This document shows, in pieces, positions 16,254 through 24,491 of a DNA stretch of 64,000 bases (within the stretch, counting starts at the first letter, position 1; each line of letters begins with the position of its first letter). The notes under the pieces were generated by a model, which was given only the letters and a program-made list of their open reading frames with translations, had not been told where the DNA came from and ran no database searches. The position numbers and the translations under genes are program-made. The stretch comes from Ruminococcus flavefaciens ND2009 (GTDB lineage: Bacteria; Bacillota; Clostridia; Oscillospirales; Ruminococcaceae), in assembly GCF_000621785.1 (NCBI RefSeq), contig NZ_JHXI01000007.1, forward strand, positions 186,001 to 250,000, in the 5' to 3' direction.

Positions 16254-17411
16254 TTATTCGTCCTCGTCCTCATCGTAAAAGACGTTGTAGTTCACGGCGC
16301 GGTGACTGTATGTGCTGAGCACAAGTCCTATGATACCGTACATACTTATCATAGCCGTACCGCCCGCACTGAGGAAGGGCAGCGGAACACCGATAACAGG
16401 AGCTACCTTCAGTACCATGCCTATATTCATGATACAGTGGGAGAAGATAAGTCCGAAGGCACCCATGCAGATGAACTTGCCCAGATGGTCGCGGCAGACG
16501 CGGCTGTCGCCGAATATCTTCAGGCACACATAGGCAAGGATTATTATGAGTCCGATAGAGCCCACAAAGCCGAAGACCTGTCCTGCATAAGTGAAGATGA
16601 AGTCGTTGTGTATCTCGGGAACGGTGATGTAGTCATCGGGCTTGCCGAAGAGTCCCTTTCCGAAGACTCCGCCCGATTTCAGCGCCGCAAGTCCCAGATC
16701 CTGCTGGTACTCGATGTACTCGGGGTCTGTGCCGGGGTGGAAAAGTATGAGGATACGCTTCTTGTGGAACTCGCTCAGTGCAAAAAACCACATTGCCGCC
16801 GCTCCCGCAGCAATGATGAAGGGGGCTGCCACAAGATACTTCCAGGAGATCTTTGCGGAGCATATCATGAATGCGAATATAGCCGCGAATACGATAGCCG
16901 TTCCGTAGTCGCCCTGCAATCCGACGATACCGAGAGGTATCATGCCGTGAATGATTATCAGCAGCATATGGAGGGGCTTGTTCATCTCCTCCTCGTCCCT
17001 TGAAAGGTGGTGGGCGAAGGTGAGTATGAACGCCATTTTCAGCACCTCAGAGGGCTGGAACTGTATAAAGCCCAGATTCAGCCATGCCTGGTCATCGGCA
17101 CCCTCTCGCCGATAGCCCAGGGATGTAAATGTCAGCGCCATAAGTCCCAGGGACAAGGGCACGAAGATGACCCATAGCTTTACCAGCTTGCGGTAGTCGA
17201 TGAACGAGATTATCACTGCCGCCACAACTCCCGCGACCATTGAGAAAGCCTGGGTCTTCCAGTAGCTGGAGCCCACGGTCTCAAGCACCTTGTTGTGGGT
17301 GATGGAATATATCAGCAGTGTACTTATTGCAGCGCAGAGTGTGACCGCGAAAAGCAGTCCTGCGTCTATGCTGTGCTTGCCCGAGGGCAGTTTTTTGAAT
17401 GCCGATTTCAT
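16254..17411 (-). CDS. RodA/FtsW/SpoVE-family peptidoglycan glycosyltransferase
   Basis: A 385-residue SEDS-family polytopic membrane protein with about ten helices. It polymerises lipid II together with a class B PBP. Diagnostic segments are FIQFQPSEVLKMAFIL (the QPSE motif), GDYGTAIVF (catalytic Asp region), EIHNDFIFTYAGQVFG and VPLPFLSAGGTAMISM. The spacing and the NDFIFTYAGQ loop fit RodA best, but SpoVE/FtsW cannot be excluded. AAAGGAG precedes the ATG. It may be transcribed with comM upstream. Confidence 0.92.
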   Translation of the reverse strand: MKSAFKKLPSGKHSIDAGLLFAVTLCAAISTLLIYSITHNKVLETVGSSYWKTQAFSMVAGVVAAVIISFIDYRKLVKLWVIFVPLSLGLMALTFTSLGYRREGADDQAWLNLGFIQFQPSEVLKMAFILTFAHHLSRDEEEMNKPLHMLLIIIHGMIPLGIVGLQGDYGTAIVFAAIFAFMICSAKISWKYLVAAPFIIAAGAAAMWFFALSEFHKKRILILFHPGTDPEYIEYQQDLGLAALKSGGVFGKGLFGKPDDYITVPEIHNDFIFTYAGQVFGFVGSIGLIIILAYVCLKIFGDSRVCRDHLGKFICMGAFGLIFSHCIMNIGMVLKVAPVIGVPLPFLSAGGTAMISMYGIIGLVLSTYSHRAVNYNVFYDEDEDE

Positions 17412-17529
17412 TGTTTCTCCTTTGTTTTATCTTTCTTTCGTTTTGGTTGTCTCAGGCTGTATTTTGTCATGTAAGTCCGGAACGCCGCCTATACTAAGCA
17501 CTAATCACTAAAAACTTATCACTGATCTC

Positions 17530-19056
17530 TCATTCAGTCCAGTATTTGCGGTCAAGACTGCGGAACTGTGCGGCAGCTGCCACATGGTTCTTCCTTATTA
17601 CCTCGGAGCCGTCTATGTCTGCGATAGTTCTTGATACTTTCAGTATGCGGTCGTAAGCTCGGGCACTGAGTCCCAGCCTGTCGAAAACATTCTTCATCAG
17701 AGTCTCAGCAGCGTCGTCCATGGGACAGAGCTCCTGGAGCTTATCGGGAGTGATAAGGGCGTTGCAGGTTATGCCCGTGCCCTTGAAGCGCTCCTCCTGA
17801 ATGGCTCTCGCCGCGACGACTCGCTTTCTTATCTCTGCGGAGCTCTCCTCCTTGGTCTTTGAGGAAAGGTCGCCGAACTCTACGGGAGCCACCTCGATAT
17901 GAAGGTCAAAGCGGTCCAGCAGAGGTCCCGAGATCTTTGAGAGATAGCCCGTTACCTTGTTTTTCGGGCATATACACTTCCGCTTGGGGTGACCGTAGTA
18001 GCCGCAGGGACATGGGTTCATGGCGCCTATGAGCATAATGGTGCAGGGATAGGTCACCGTGCCCGAGGCTCTTGCGATAGTCACCTTTCTGTCCTCAAGG
18101 GGCTGGCGGAGTATCTCAAGGGTCTTGCGGTCAAACTCCGCAAGCTCGTCCAGGAACAGCAGTCCATTGTGAGCCAGGGACACCTCTCCCGGGTGGGGAA
18201 CTGTTCCGCCGCCTGCAAGTCCTGCCGATGAGATGGTGTGGTGGGGCGAGCGGAAGGGTCTTTTGGTTATTATGGGCATTTCGGGAGTAAGTAATCCCGA
18301 GATGGAATGTATTTTTGTGGTCTCAAGAGCTTCCTCGAAGGTCAGGGGCGGAAGTATGGAGGGCATACGCTTGGCAAGCATACTCTTTCCGCTTCCGGGA
18401 GAACCTATGAGCAGGGCATTGTGACCGCCTGCCGCAGCTATCTCCAGAGCCTTTTTCGCGAACTGCTGTCCTCTTACGTCGGAAAAGTCCAGGGGCTCGT
18501 TGTAGGCAGCCTCGGGAGGGATATACCTCGGACAGGGCGAGAGCTTCTCCTCCCCTCTGAAATGGCGGATAAGCTCCTCTGCGCTGCTGACTGCATAGAC
18601 CTCAACACCCTCGATAACGGAGGCTTCCCGGGCGTTCTCCGCAGGCACGAACACAGACTTTATGCCTGTCTCCCTTGCCAGCATGACCATGGGAAGGACG
18701 CCGTTTATACGGCGTATATCGCCGTTGAGGGATATTTCTCCTATGAATGAGCAGCCGTCGGTGTCCTCGCTTATCATGCGCATTGCGCGGAGTATCGCCA
18801 TAAATATTGCCATATCATGGACGGAGCCGCTCTTTTTGGTGTCTGCGGGGGCAAGGTTTATCATCACCGACGCCACGGGAAAGCTTATGCTGCATGAGCG
18901 CAGTGCAGCGCGGATACGCTCGCGGCTCTCCTTCACGACGGTATCGGGAAGTCCCACTATCTCAAAAACGGGATTTCCGCGGCTGATGTCTATCTCAACG
19001 TCAACGGGAAAGGCATTGAGCCCGAAAAGTCCAAGACTTGATACCTTTGCAAACAT
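17530..19056 (-). CDS. comM: YifB/ComM-family Mg-chelatase-like AAA+ ATPase
   Basis: A 508-residue ATPase that in competent bacteria acts as a helicase during integration of transforming DNA. The N-terminal ChlI-like domain is about 1-180. Walker A GSPGSGKSMLAKR lies near 218, Walker B LLFLDELAEF near 300, then a zinc-binding-like NPCPCGYYGHPKRKC-x-C insertion near 350. The C-terminal chelatase-type domain ends with RAYDRILKVSRTIADIDGS. Length and motif order are standard. It starts 13 nt after the upstream membrane-protein gene. Confidence 0.93.
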   Translation of the reverse strand: MFAKVSSLGLFGLNAFPVDVEIDISRGNPVFEIVGLPDTVVKESRERIRAALRSCSISFPVASVMINLAPADTKKSGSVHDMAIFMAILRAMRMISEDTDGCSFIGEISLNGDIRRINGVLPMVMLARETGIKSVFVPAENAREASVIEGVEVYAVSSAEELIRHFRGEEKLSPCPRYIPPEAAYNEPLDFSDVRGQQFAKKALEIAAAGGHNALLIGSPGSGKSMLAKRMPSILPPLTFEEALETTKIHSISGLLTPEMPIITKRPFRSPHHTISSAGLAGGGTVPHPGEVSLAHNGLLFLDELAEFDRKTLEILRQPLEDRKVTIARASGTVTYPCTIMLIGAMNPCPCGYYGHPKRKCICPKNKVTGYLSKISGPLLDRFDLHIEVAPVEFGDLSSKTKEESSAEIRKRVVAARAIQEERFKGTGITCNALITPDKLQELCPMDDAAETLMKNVFDRLGLSARAYDRILKVSRTIADIDGSEVIRKNHVAAAAQFRSLDRKYWTE

Positions 19057-19069
19057 AATTCATCCCCCT

Positions 19070-19870
19070 TTATTTCAGCTTCATGCCGCTGAACAGAACT
19101 GTGCTCTCCTTGCCTGTCTTTGTGACAAATCTGCCGGGAGCAGCTTTGATGGCCTCTTTCTTCTGTATATCCAGCTCCGGCATATCGCCCAGTCCTCCCG
19201 CAGCATCTGACTGAGGCTGTGAAAAAGCCATGATGCCGCCGCTTTTATTCATATCGGCAGGCTGAGAGCCCTGACGCTGCTGCATGAGCCTCTGGCGCAC
19301 CAGCTCGTCGTAGTGGTCGCGGTAATAGCCGTCGGGACTGTTTTTCTTCCTGTCGTCATACTCTGCAAGGGTAATGCTGAATATGGGATAGCCCTCGGTC
19401 TTTCTCAGCTGCTGGAAATCGGCATAGCCCTTGAGTATGCGGAAGCTTCTCAGCACTCCCACAAGTCCCACAAGGAACGACACCGCATCGAACAGGGTAA
19501 GGTGTATTATCACCGAGAATATCAGCATGAGCGCATAGTACAGGAACAGCAGAACATCGAATATCTTGCGCTCGGTACAGCCGAAAGCCGCAAAGGCTAT
19601 GGGTATCAGACAGATGACAGTCTGAAGGATAGCGAAGCCGCCGTTCATACCGATGTGCATTTCTTCCATGGTGAACATCATGGGTATCCAGCCCACAACA
19701 TGGAAGGGTATGCCCACGAGGGACAGCACCGCAAGCACAACGCTTGTGACAACAGTTACCTTTAATATATCCGCACTGATCTGTCTTATGGCTTCAAGCC
19801 TTCCGCGGCATATAGGATAATGGAGGTGATCGGGCTTTTCAATCAGATCCTTGTTTTTCTTGAATTCCAT
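19070..19870 (-). CDS. Membrane protein of unknown function
   Basis: A 266-residue protein with four or five hydrophobic segments: about 37-57, 78-98, 105-125 and 127-150. A charged cytoplasmic C-terminal half follows, including DDRKKNSPDGYYRDHYDELV and a Gln/Gly-rich stretch. The start at 19870 is supported by GGAG and by a promoter just upstream; a longer in-frame ORF would cross that promoter. It is the first gene of an apparent operon with comM and rodA. No family recognised. Confidence 0.7.
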   Translation of the reverse strand: MEFKKNKDLIEKPDHLHYPICRGRLEAIRQISADILKVTVVTSVVLAVLSLVGIPFHVVGWIPMMFTMEEMHIGMNGGFAILQTVICLIPIAFAAFGCTERKIFDVLLFLYYALMLIFSVIIHLTLFDAVSFLVGLVGVLRSFRILKGYADFQQLRKTEGYPIFSITLAEYDDRKKNSPDGYYRDHYDELVRQRLMQQRQGSQPADMNKSGGIMAFSQPQSDAAGGLGDMPELDIQKKEAIKAAPGRFVTKTGKESTVLFSGMKLK

Positions 19871-19903
19871 AATGTTCTCCGCAAATAAATGATAATCTAT
19901 ATT

Positions 19904-19932
19904 ATTATACCACTTTTTTCTCCTGATGTAAA
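19904..19932 (-). promoter_or_regulatory. Promoter for the membrane protein-comM operon
   Basis: TTTACA (19932-19927) and TATAAT (19909-19904) on the minus strand, 17-nt spacer. Confidence 0.85.
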
Positions 19933-19973
19933 GAGGTTTGCAGAGGGTGACGAGGCTTACAGCAGGGCAGCAG

Positions 19974-19996
19974 AAAAGCCGCCCTTGCGGACGGCT
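19974..19996 (-). terminator. Terminator of the yabP-yabR operon
   Basis: Arms 19977-19984 and 19989-19996 (8 bp with one G-U pair, 4-nt loop), followed by UUUUC on the minus strand. Confidence 0.7.
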
Positions 19997-20001
19997 CTTT
20001 A

Positions 20002-20604
20002 TTACTTTCTTCTGGTACCGTTCTTTCTGTCGGTACTGCGCTTGAGGTCGCACATACGCTCCTCACTGGTCTGCTTGAAGCGTGACATCATGTCCTCGAA
20101 GGTCATTTCAGACTGAGGGATCTGCTTCTTGGGCTCCCAGATATTGGGCTTGCTGCGGCGCTCACCGCGGTCTCCGCCCTTATCTGAGCGGTCACCTCTG
20201 TCGGCATTCCTGTCGCCTCTGTCTGCACCCCTGTCGGCACCCCTGTCGTAGCCTCTGTCTGCACCTCTGTCTGCACCCCTGTCTGCACCCCTGTCGCCTT
20301 TGTCAAAGCCGCGGTCGGGTCTGCCCTGACCCTTGTCAAAGCGTCTCTGACGGGGCTGAGAGTCGCCGTTGTCCGACACCTTCTTTATGGAAAGGCTCAC
20401 CTTTCCCTGCTCGTTGATGCCGATCACCTTGACCTGGACCTCCTGCTCCTCGGTGAGGTGCTCGCGGATGTCGCTTACGTATGTATTGGCGATCTCGGAA
20501 ATATGCACCATTCCCGTACCTCCGCCGTCAATATCGACGAAAGCTCCGTACTGTGTTATACCCTTGACCTTGCCATTGTAGATCTTACCTATTTCCAGCT
20601 GCAT
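20002..20604 (-). CDS. S1-domain RNA-binding protein (YabR-type)
   Basis: A 200-residue protein. The N-terminal 75 residues are an S1 OB-fold domain (GKIYNGKVKGITQYGAFVDI, then GMVHISEIANTYVSD and KVKVIGINEQGKVSLSIK). Residues about 85-150 are a low-complexity tract of Asp-Arg-Gly-Ala tetrapeptides, and the tail is basic. Gene order yabP-yabQ-divIC-S1 matches the Bacillus subtilis yabP-yabQ-divIC-yabR block, so it is YabR-like, probably ribosome- or RNA-associated. The DRGA repeats come from a 12-bp tandem DNA repeat that could vary in copy number. Confidence 0.88.
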   Translation of the reverse strand: MQLEIGKIYNGKVKGITQYGAFVDIDGGGTGMVHISEIANTYVSDIREHLTEEQEVQVKVIGINEQGKVSLSIKKVSDNGDSQPRQRRFDKGQGRPDRGFDKGDRGADRGADRGADRGYDRGADRGADRGDRNADRGDRSDKGGDRGERRSKPNIWEPKKQIPQSEMTFEDMMSRFKQTSEERMCDLKRSTDRKNGTRRK

Positions 20605-20649
20605 ACTTATTTATAACTCCTTTTTTGTATCCGTCTCCGCGGAACAAGA

Positions 20650-20952
20650 TTAATCCCTCGTAGTGTCGTAGAATCTGCGCTCGTCGGGATAGGCATAGCC
20701 TCTCTCCTCCAGTGCTACCTTCTCCATGTAGGCATTGAGGTCGTCACTGTCAAGGACACGCTGCAGCTCGGCATTTTCGGTCTCGTATGAGTCTATTTTA
20801 GTCTGTATGAGCTCCATCTGCTCCTCTTTGTCGGCGCAGTCCCTGAGCGTAGTCGCGATAAGGACCCCACAGCCGATGACAACTGCCACAGCCGCCAGCC
20901 TTACAAGACCGCGATTGAACAGACCCTTTTTCTTTTGCTTTTCATGTCTCAT
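20650..20952 (-). CDS. divIC: FtsB/DivIC-family septum formation protein
   Basis: About 100 residues. A basic cytoplasmic start (MRHEKQKKKG) leads into one membrane helix (about 19-35) and a coiled coil (MELIQTKIDSYETENAELQR), ending with a short extracellular tail (ERGYAYPDERRFYD). This is the FtsB/DivIC layout that bridges FtsL and the divisome. It overlaps the end of yabQ. ATG at 20952 is preferred; TTG at 20964 in frame is the alternative. Confidence 0.85.
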   Translation of the reverse strand: MRHEKQKKKGLFNRGLVRLAAVAVVIGCGVLIATTLRDCADKEEQMELIQTKIDSYETENAELQRVLDSDDLNAYMEKVALEERGYAYPDERRFYDTTRD

Positions 20953-21475
20953 TTTTTTCGACAACGCTTTTCACGTTCTTTCTCTTTTTATTTTCCATTT
21001 TATTATACAACAGAAGCCGCCTGTTTAGCAATACTATTTTGGATTTTTTAAATGGTTTGACAATAATTTGGAAGAAACCAACAAAAATGAACTTTAGTTT
21101 TGCACGAAGAAGTGAATAAAAACCTCTCAGCGGTCGGAACAAAAATCCCAGGACGGCAAGCAGCCTGCGGAGCGTCCCCGTGACGACGCTCCCCACCGAT
21201 GCCATATAGATGCAGAAGCCCAGAAGGTTCCCCAGGGCGTAGCAGAGTCTTGTCTCGCCTCCTGCGAAAACTGCGGAGAAGACCGCGAACACAAGGGCGT
21301 AAAGTCCGAGAAAGGCTATGTCCTCGGCGGCAGTCAGGAAGCTGTTATGCGTAAACAGCAGCCTCAGGGCGCGGAACAGGTCAAAGACCACTCCCAGAGC
21401 TGCTCCCACAAGGCAGGAAATGCCGAAAAGCCGCAGCTCCTCGCTGACAGAGAGAAAGTTTTCAAGTCCTCTCAT
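20942..21475 (-). CDS. yabQ: YabQ-family spore cortex protein
   Basis: A 177-residue membrane protein with three or four N-terminal helices beginning LRLFGISCLVGAALGVVFDL, the typical YabQ start. A basic C-terminal region (LKFIFVGFFQIIVKPFKKSK) follows. In B. subtilis YabQ is needed for cortex formation. Its start overlaps the stop of yabP. The pairing with YabP is strong support, though ruminococci are not usually seen to sporulate. Confidence 0.85.
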   Translation of the reverse strand: MRGLENFLSVSEELRLFGISCLVGAALGVVFDLFRALRLLFTHNSFLTAAEDIAFLGLYALVFAVFSAVFAGGETRLCYALGNLLGFCIYMASVGSVVTGTLRRLLAVLGFLFRPLRGFYSLLRAKLKFIFVGFFQIIVKPFKKSKIVLLNRRLLLYNKMENKKRKNVKSVVEKNET

Positions 21476-21750
21476 CGGAACAGCCTGCCCAGGGCGGAGA
21501 GAGGACCCTTTTTGTCGCCGTCGCCGTAGACTATCGCCCATATCTCGCCGGTTATGGTCATATCTCCCGTCTCGACGCTCATGGAGTCGATGTGGAGCTC
21601 CCTGCCCTGAACGGACAGCTCTCCCAGCTGAGTATAAAGGCTTATCTCCTTCTCGTCGAAGCTGTCAACGTCGGTTATCCCCGATATAGACAGGCTCCTG
21701 CGGTTCTCGAGTATGATGTTCTGGTTCTTGCCAGCGGTCTTGTCCTGCAT
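21472..21750 (-). CDS. yabP: YabP/YqfC-family sporulation protein
   Basis: A 92-residue beta-rich protein with the family signature NIILENRRSLSISGITDVDS and later GRELHIDSMSVETGDMTITG. ATG at 21750 has GGAGG 7 nt upstream, and an 8-bp palindrome (21766-21784) lies just before the ribosome binding site. In sporulating Firmicutes YabP is made under sigma-E control. It overlaps yabQ by 4 nt. Confidence 0.88.
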   Translation of the reverse strand: MQDKTAGKNQNIILENRRSLSISGITDVDSFDEKEISLYTQLGELSVQGRELHIDSMSVETGDMTITGEIWAIVYGDGDKKGPLSALGRLFR

Positions 21751-21812
21751 GGTCTTACCTCCGAAATACTTGATAGTCAAGTATATTCACAGGCTTTGCC
21801 GTATATGCGGGA

Positions 21813-22970
21813 TCAGCCGCCTATGTCCTCACAGACTTTATCGTATATCTCGTCGTAGGTCATGCCCTCGTATGCGAAGTCAACGTAGTCAGACGGCGGA
21901 CAAGTGCCCACATTGTGCGACTTTTCGGAGTCATATACTGCTGTCTCCATCGCACAGCCGTCCTTTATCACCACGAACCAGTCTCCGGCAAAACGTTCAT
22001 GGTCGAAGTAGTTGGACAGGACCCTGCGGAATTCCGCAGCGTCAAAGTCCTCGGGAATTCCTGCGTTCCTGCTGTCATCCGAAGCCACGATAAAGGTGTT
22101 ATCCATAGCGGGAAGCTCTCCTCTTTCGTCAAGCTCGACGAGGGCGGTATTTGCAGCCTTGTATAAGCTGTCAGCCGCGGTATCGAGCCTTTTGTCTTTG
22201 CCCCTTGAAAGTGTGCCGATAAAGTCATCTGCGAAGATCTTCCAGCCGCCGCCCCTGACACGGTAAACTATGGCGTTGCCGTCACCGCTCCAGTCCCACT
22301 TTTCGTTCTCCAGACCAAAGGTGATGTAATATGCCTCATCCAGCTCCACCTCTGCTGCCGCAGCTTCGAGATCATAATCCATTATTTCATTCAACATAGC
22401 CTCGGTGTCAACGCCCTCAGCTCCGCCGTGGCTGTCTATATAGTCCAGACACATGGTCATCATTGCAATGCCGGACCTGAGATCGAGGGTCTCCTCTTCG
22501 GTAAGGGGCTCGGTCTTCTTTATTTCACCCGGCACAAGGGTGCCGTCCTTCTTGCCGAGGAACAGCGTCTCCTGTGACTCCTTTATCATCTCCTCCTCGG
22601 AGATACCGCCGTACTCGCTCTGCATGGTCTCCGATGAAGCCAGAATCTTCATTACTTTCTCTGCACCGTCGGGCATGGTGAGCTCAAAGGTCTTTTTGTA
22701 GTCCTCATTGTTGTAGGCGTCTATGAACTCCCTGAGCACCTTCTCATATTCCTCTGCGGAAGCTGAGGGCTTGTCCGGTGAGGCTGTGGTCTTCTCCGCA
22801 GCAGTAGTATCCTGAGCAGTCGTCTTTTCCACGGCCGTATCCTGCTGAGCAGCTGTGGTCACTGCCTCAGAAGAAGCCCCTGTGCTCTTGTCGTTTTTCT
22901 TGTCCGTGCAGCCTGTGAATGCACTAAGTGCAATGGTAAGTGCTGCAATTCCTGCAATAGTCTTTTTCAT
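21813..22970 (-). CDS. Lipoprotein of unknown function
   Basis: A 385-residue lipoprotein. The signal peptide ends in the lipobox FTGC (Cys20), followed by a Ser/Thr/Ala/Lys-rich spacer to about 75 and then a folded domain to the end. Visible segments include a helical start (EYEKVLREFIDAYNNEDYKK) and a C-terminal half with DWFVVIKDG. The domain resembles the NTF2-like or DUF-type lipoproteins common in Ruminococcus, but no family can be named. It starts 17 nt after the DUF3810 gene and is probably co-transcribed with it. Confidence 0.75.
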   Translation of the reverse strand: MKKTIAGIAALTIALSAFTGCTDKKNDKSTGASSEAVTTAAQQDTAVEKTTAQDTTAAEKTTASPDKPSASAEEYEKVLREFIDAYNNEDYKKTFELTMPDGAEKVMKILASSETMQSEYGGISEEEMIKESQETLFLGKKDGTLVPGEIKKTEPLTEEETLDLRSGIAMMTMCLDYIDSHGGAEGVDTEAMLNEIMDYDLEAAAAEVELDEAYYITFGLENEKWDWSGDGNAIVYRVRGGGWKIFADDFIGTLSRGKDKRLDTAADSLYKAANTALVELDERGELPAMDNTFIVASDDSRNAGIPEDFDAAEFRRVLSNYFDHERFAGDWFVVIKDGCAMETAVYDSEKSHNVGTCPPSDYVDFAYEGMTYDEIYDKVCEDIGG

Positions 22971-22987
22971 ATTTTTACCTCCGTTTT

Positions 22988-24082
22988 TCAACTGAAATAA
23001 TAGTCCAGCAGAAGCTCCACCACCATATCGTAGGCTCTGATGCCGTCGTCTCTGCCGTTCATTTTTATGTTAGTGTCTATGGCTGCCGTGGAAGCCTCGC
23101 TGACTGTCTCCGTGGAGATGACCTCCTTGGCGGCGTTGTCCTCCCAGTAATTCTCGGGCATGAACCTGAACCAGTCCCGGAGCACCTCGTCGGAGATAGT
23201 GTCCGACAGCGGCAGCGCCTGCTCCACCTCGTTGTCCCAGACTGCGTTGTGGACGTACTCAAGGGCGTCCAGATAGCCCGCATACCGGAACTCCACATTG
23301 TCGCTGCCTGTTGCTGCCACAAAGGCAAGGAAGTTCGCCTCGTCCTCCTGTATGAAGCCCTTCAGGTGTGAGAGCTCGTGGCAGACCGTGGCAGGCAGGT
23401 TTGCGCGTACCATGTCATCATTGTAGTTAGCCTCAATGGTGTAGGGCAGATATATGCCCGTCAGGTGGGACTGGCTCATGAAATAGGAAAACTGTATGGG
23501 CTTGGGGTCGGGATAGAAGCCGCGGAGCTGAGGATATTCCTCCCCTGCTTTTTTCATCGCCTTTTTCGCTTCCTCCTTGAAGTCGCAGGTGATGTCGAAG
23601 CAGCCATTCTCGTCGCGGGGCACCTGCGATGCCAGCTCATTGCACTTGTCTATGAGCATGGCGTAGAGCTCCGTTATCTCCTCGTCTGTGTGGTCATGAG
23701 CGTCGGGGAAGTACTTCTCGGAAAGGGGCGTACACTGGTACATGATGAAGCAGTTCATGGTCTCGGTGGTGGTTATGTAGCAGAGTATCCACAGAGCAAG
23801 TGTGCCTGCAAATGCAGCTGTGGCACGGCGTTTGCCCTTTCTGAATATGAGCAGTATCAGGAAAAGGGGTATGCCGAATATCACCAGTATGACAGCTCCC
23901 ACTGTCAGCATCTCTCCCAGAGAGAAGGGCAGAAGTCCCGTAAGGAAGGACACTGCCGTGGATATTACGGGGAAGATGTGGGCGACGTAGAAGTCCGCAA
24001 AGGGGCGGCAGAAACGTGCGATGACGTTCAGCAGCACCATGGCGGCTATTATTATGAGAGGTATGCTGTATCTCTTTTTCAT
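22988..24082 (-). CDS. DUF3810-family membrane zinc-peptidase-like protein
   Basis: A 364-residue protein with an N-terminal three-helix membrane region (about 5-25, 35-80 and 90-108). The large extracellular domain contains the gluzincin motif HELSHLKGF near residue 238 with a downstream Glu (EDEANFLA), the usual layout of DUF3810 proteins. A role as an envelope metallopeptidase is inferred from the motif only. It is the first gene after a promoter and is divergent from the DUF3343 gene. Confidence 0.85.
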   Translation of the reverse strand: MKKRYSIPLIIIAAMVLLNVIARFCRPFADFYVAHIFPVISTAVSFLTGLLPFSLGEMLTVGAVILVIFGIPLFLILLIFRKGKRRATAAFAGTLALWILCYITTTETMNCFIMYQCTPLSEKYFPDAHDHTDEEITELYAMLIDKCNELASQVPRDENGCFDITCDFKEEAKKAMKKAGEEYPQLRGFYPDPKPIQFSYFMSQSHLTGIYLPYTIEANYNDDMVRANLPATVCHELSHLKGFIQEDEANFLAFVAATGSDNVEFRYAGYLDALEYVHNAVWDNEVEQALPLSDTISDEVLRDWFRFMPENYWEDNAAKEVISTETVSEASTAAIDTNIKMNGRDDGIRAYDMVVELLLDYYFS

Positions 24083-24112
24083 GGCTTTCCTCCTGTTTGC
24101 TTTATATTTTAC

Positions 24113-24141
24113 ATTATATCACAGCCGCCGTAATAATGCAA
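24113..24141 (-). promoter_or_regulatory. Promoter for the DUF3810 operon
   Basis: TTGCAT (24141-24136) and TATAAT (24118-24113) on the minus strand, 17-nt spacer. Confidence 0.8.
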
Positions 24142-24233
24142 TATGGTAATTATGGCAGGACTTCCCTGAGACTAACCACTGACAGCTCCCATACATATAA
24201 TATAGAGTACCGCAGAGAGGGCGGCTGCGCAGT

Positions 24234-24491
24234 ATGCAGACACAAGGGGTGATTCTTCTGAAAACTTGCATTCTTGATATGCCCTCCTACACCTATGCGG
24301 TAAAGGCTCAGCGCCTTCTGAGGGCAAGGGGCTTCCCGTGCAGGATAAGACGCCGCGAAAAGACATCTGCGGAGGGCTGCGGCTTCTCTGTCCATGTCAG
24401 CGGCAGCTGCCGCAGCGCAGAGGCTGTGCTCTCGGGCTACGCTGTCCCTTATACCGTCAGGGGCGGAGGTGGTGAAGATGATAAACTTTGA
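24234..24491 (+). CDS. DUF3343 putative Se/S-carrier small protein
   Basis: An 85-residue protein matching DUF3343. A helix (SYTYAVKAQRLLRARGF) leads into a basic segment and the conserved Cys in EGCGFSVHV, then a second helix (SAEAVLSGYAV). DUF3343 proteins are small putative sulfur or selenium carriers usually found with desulfurases or SelD genes. It overlaps the class V aminotransferase gene by 14 nt. The exact start is uncertain because no good ribosome binding site precedes the ATG; GTG at 24249 is an alternative. Confidence 0.72.
   Translation: MQTQGVILLKTCILDMPSYTYAVKAQRLLRARGFPCRIRRREKTSAEGCGFSVHVSGSCRSAEAVLSGYAVPYTVRGGGGEDDKL

Noticed and set aside
20170..20300. Short tandem repeats that might suggest a CRISPR array
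   Set aside because: They are in-frame DRGA codons of the S1-domain protein, with no spacers and no cas genes nearby.
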